A stretch of 7,509 nt of DNA from Pseudomonadota bacterium (GTDB taxonomy: Bacteria > Myxococcota > Myxococcia > Myxococcales > Anaeromyxobacteraceae). Location: positions 1-7,509 of the forward strand of contig JAEYOU010000091.1 of NCBI GenBank assembly GCA_023411405.1. Direction: 5' to 3'. The notes under the pieces are model-generated. The model was not told where the DNA came from and searched no databases. It saw only the letters and a program-made list of their open reading frames with translations. The translations under genes were made by a program, and so were the position numbers. Below are positions 6,798-7,509 of the stretch, piece after piece; the first letter of the stretch is position 1, and the number at the start of each line of letters is the position of its first letter.

Positions 6798-7451
6798 GAG
6801 CCTCGCCAGCCGGCTCTCCGCGTGTCGCAGCTCCTCGGGGACCTCGCCGCCGAGCTTCCCCACGCCGTGCTTCTGGTCCTCGAGCGCGTCCCGGGCCTCG
6901 GCCTGCCGGAGCAACTCCTCGACCTTCTGCGCGAGCCGCTTCTCCTCCCGCTTCATCCGCTCGTAGCTCATCGCCTTGTGCTTCGAGGCGTTGGCCTTCA
7001 TCTTCGTGCCGTCCAGCGCGACGTGGCCGAGCTTCACCAGCCCCGCTTTCACGCACAGCTGCAGCACCTGCAAGAAGAGCTTCTTGAACACCTTGCGGTG
7101 TCGGGCCCGGAACTCCGCGATGCAACAGTGGTCCGGGTGCGTGCCCCCGGACACGACTCGCGTCGCCAGGTCATCGTAGGTCGCCCGCTCCAATGCTCGC
7201 GACGAGGTGAGCCCGGTGCAGTACCCGTACAGCAGCAGCCCCACCATCATCTGCGGGTGGTGCGGGGGAAAGCCTCGCTCCTCACGCTCGTACGGCGCGA
7301 AGATCTCCGACAGGTCGAGCTCCGTGACCACGTCGAGGACGAAGTAGGCGAGGTGGTCCTTGGCGAGCCAGTCGTGCGGCGACGGCGGGAACAGGTAGCT
7401 CTGCCCAGGGGAGTAAGGCCGGTAGGTCTTCATCTCGGCGGGAGGGATCAC

Positions 7452-7480
7452 ACCCGTCCGACGATGTCCATGGGACGGGT
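7452..7480. repeat. 8-bp inverted repeat in the transposase leader
   Basis: ACCCGTCC (7452-7459) and GGACGGGT (7473-7480) are perfect reverse complements with a 13-nt loop. They lie 19-47 nt upstream of the transposase ATG on the minus strand. Such a hairpin could form in the leader transcript or act as a binding site, but function is inferred only from position. Confidence 0.5.
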
Positions 7481-7504
7481 CGCGAGCGAAGCGGAGGCCG
7501 CGAC
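7479..7504. repeat. 6-bp inverted repeat at the right edge of the window
   Basis: GTCGCG (7479-7484) and CGCGAC (7499-7504) flank the 14-nt AGCGAAGCGGAGGC. In such GC-rich DNA a 6-bp match can be chance. It directly follows the leader inverted repeat and may belong to the insertion-sequence end. Confidence 0.3.
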
Positions 7505-7509
7505 GAGGG

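Larger units (their letters stand above)
6072..7433 (-). pseudogene. IS1182-family transposase, interrupted by two frameshifts
   Basis: Encodes a DDE transposase split over frames. The N-terminal part (7433 to ~6797) carries the DUF772-type domain: it begins MKTYRPYSPGQSYLFPPS and includes HHPQMMVGLLLYGYCTG. The first catalytic Asp is probably D141, in ALDGTKMKANAS. A charged helical stretch follows. From ~6791 to ~6121 the homology continues in the -1 frame: KAQRNFTDPDSRIQKTGDGF, GYNCQAAVDEPHQIIVAEAV, TADTGYFSEKN (second Asp, codon 6427-6429), and VEPVFGQIKQSRGLRQFLLR (Glu, codon 6214-6216). After ~6117 the expected THNLLKLYRAAAPA and a TAG at 6072-6074 appear in the original frame. Removing three inserted bases would give about 453 aa, normal for IS1182. 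Without repair, translation stops in the N frame at 6519, past the first shift. ATG 7433 fits family starts better than the in-frame GTG 7451. Sequencing error is possible. Confidence 0.85.
5972..7509 (-). mobile_element. IS1182-type insertion sequence, left edge near 5972, right edge not seen
   Basis: The whole 3' part of the window is occupied by one minus-strand transposase gene plus short flanks. The left flank is the ~100 bases from the MFS stop to the ancestral transposase stop at 6072, which hold no gene. The right flank is the 76 bases from the transposase start to the end of the window. I could not match terminal inverted repeats between the two flanks, so the right end probably lies beyond 7509. 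A CTAG at 5968-5971 just before the element could be a target duplication, but the second copy would be needed to say so. The left boundary is therefore approximate. Confidence 0.7.

Noticed and set aside
4759..6966. A 735-codon plus-strand open frame running across the MFS gene and the insertion sequence
   Set aside because: It overlaps the clearly recognisable MFS gene and the antisense transposase. Its product is Arg/Ala/Gly-rich with no recognisable domain, as expected for a stop-poor frame in high-GC DNA.

Overview
This is a very GC-rich bacterial window in which almost every codon of the main genes ends in G or C. The gene density, GTG starts, stop/start overlaps and Gram-negative style of sulfate uptake genes suggest a high-GC proteobacterium or myxobacterium. 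An Anaeromyxobacter-like deltaproteobacterium (Myxococcota) is my best guess, but this is an inference from base composition and gene style, not a database match.

Bases 3-4733 hold a plus-strand sulfur assimilation operon. It opens with the 3' part of a siroheme/[4Fe-4S] sulfite (or nitrite) reductase that enters from the left edge. The three parts of an ABC sulfate/thiosulfate importer follow: cysT (permease, GTG start overlapping the reductase by 13 nt), cysW (second permease, 4-nt ATGA overlap) and cysA (ATPase, 4-nt ATGA overlap). After a 36-nt gap comes the sulfate-binding protein, which looks like a lipoprotein. Read together, the binding protein captures sulfate outside the inner membrane, CysT/CysW/CysA import it, and the reductase carries out the final reduction of sulfite to sulfide for cysteine synthesis. 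The activation and reduction steps from sulfate to sulfite are not in the window.

Bases 4766-5971 encode a 12-helix-type MFS transporter, 32 nt behind the binding protein. Its substrate cannot be read from the sequence.

Bases 5972-7509 are an insertion sequence with its transposase on the minus strand. The transposase is of the IS1182 type (DUF772 N-terminal domain plus DDE catalytic domain) and is broken by two small insertions. A +2 near 6791-6797 and a +1 near 6117-6120 together add three bases and return the gene to its original frame. The repaired protein would run from 7433 to a TAG at 6072-6074, about 453 aa. The left edge of the element lies at or just after the MFS stop codon; the right edge is probably beyond the window.

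I found no tRNA, rRNA, CRISPR array, riboswitch or new defence-type system. The points worth a second look are the double-frameshifted transposase, an 8-bp inverted repeat in its leader, the tight junction between the element and the MFS gene, and the predicted lipid anchor on the sulfate-binding protein.
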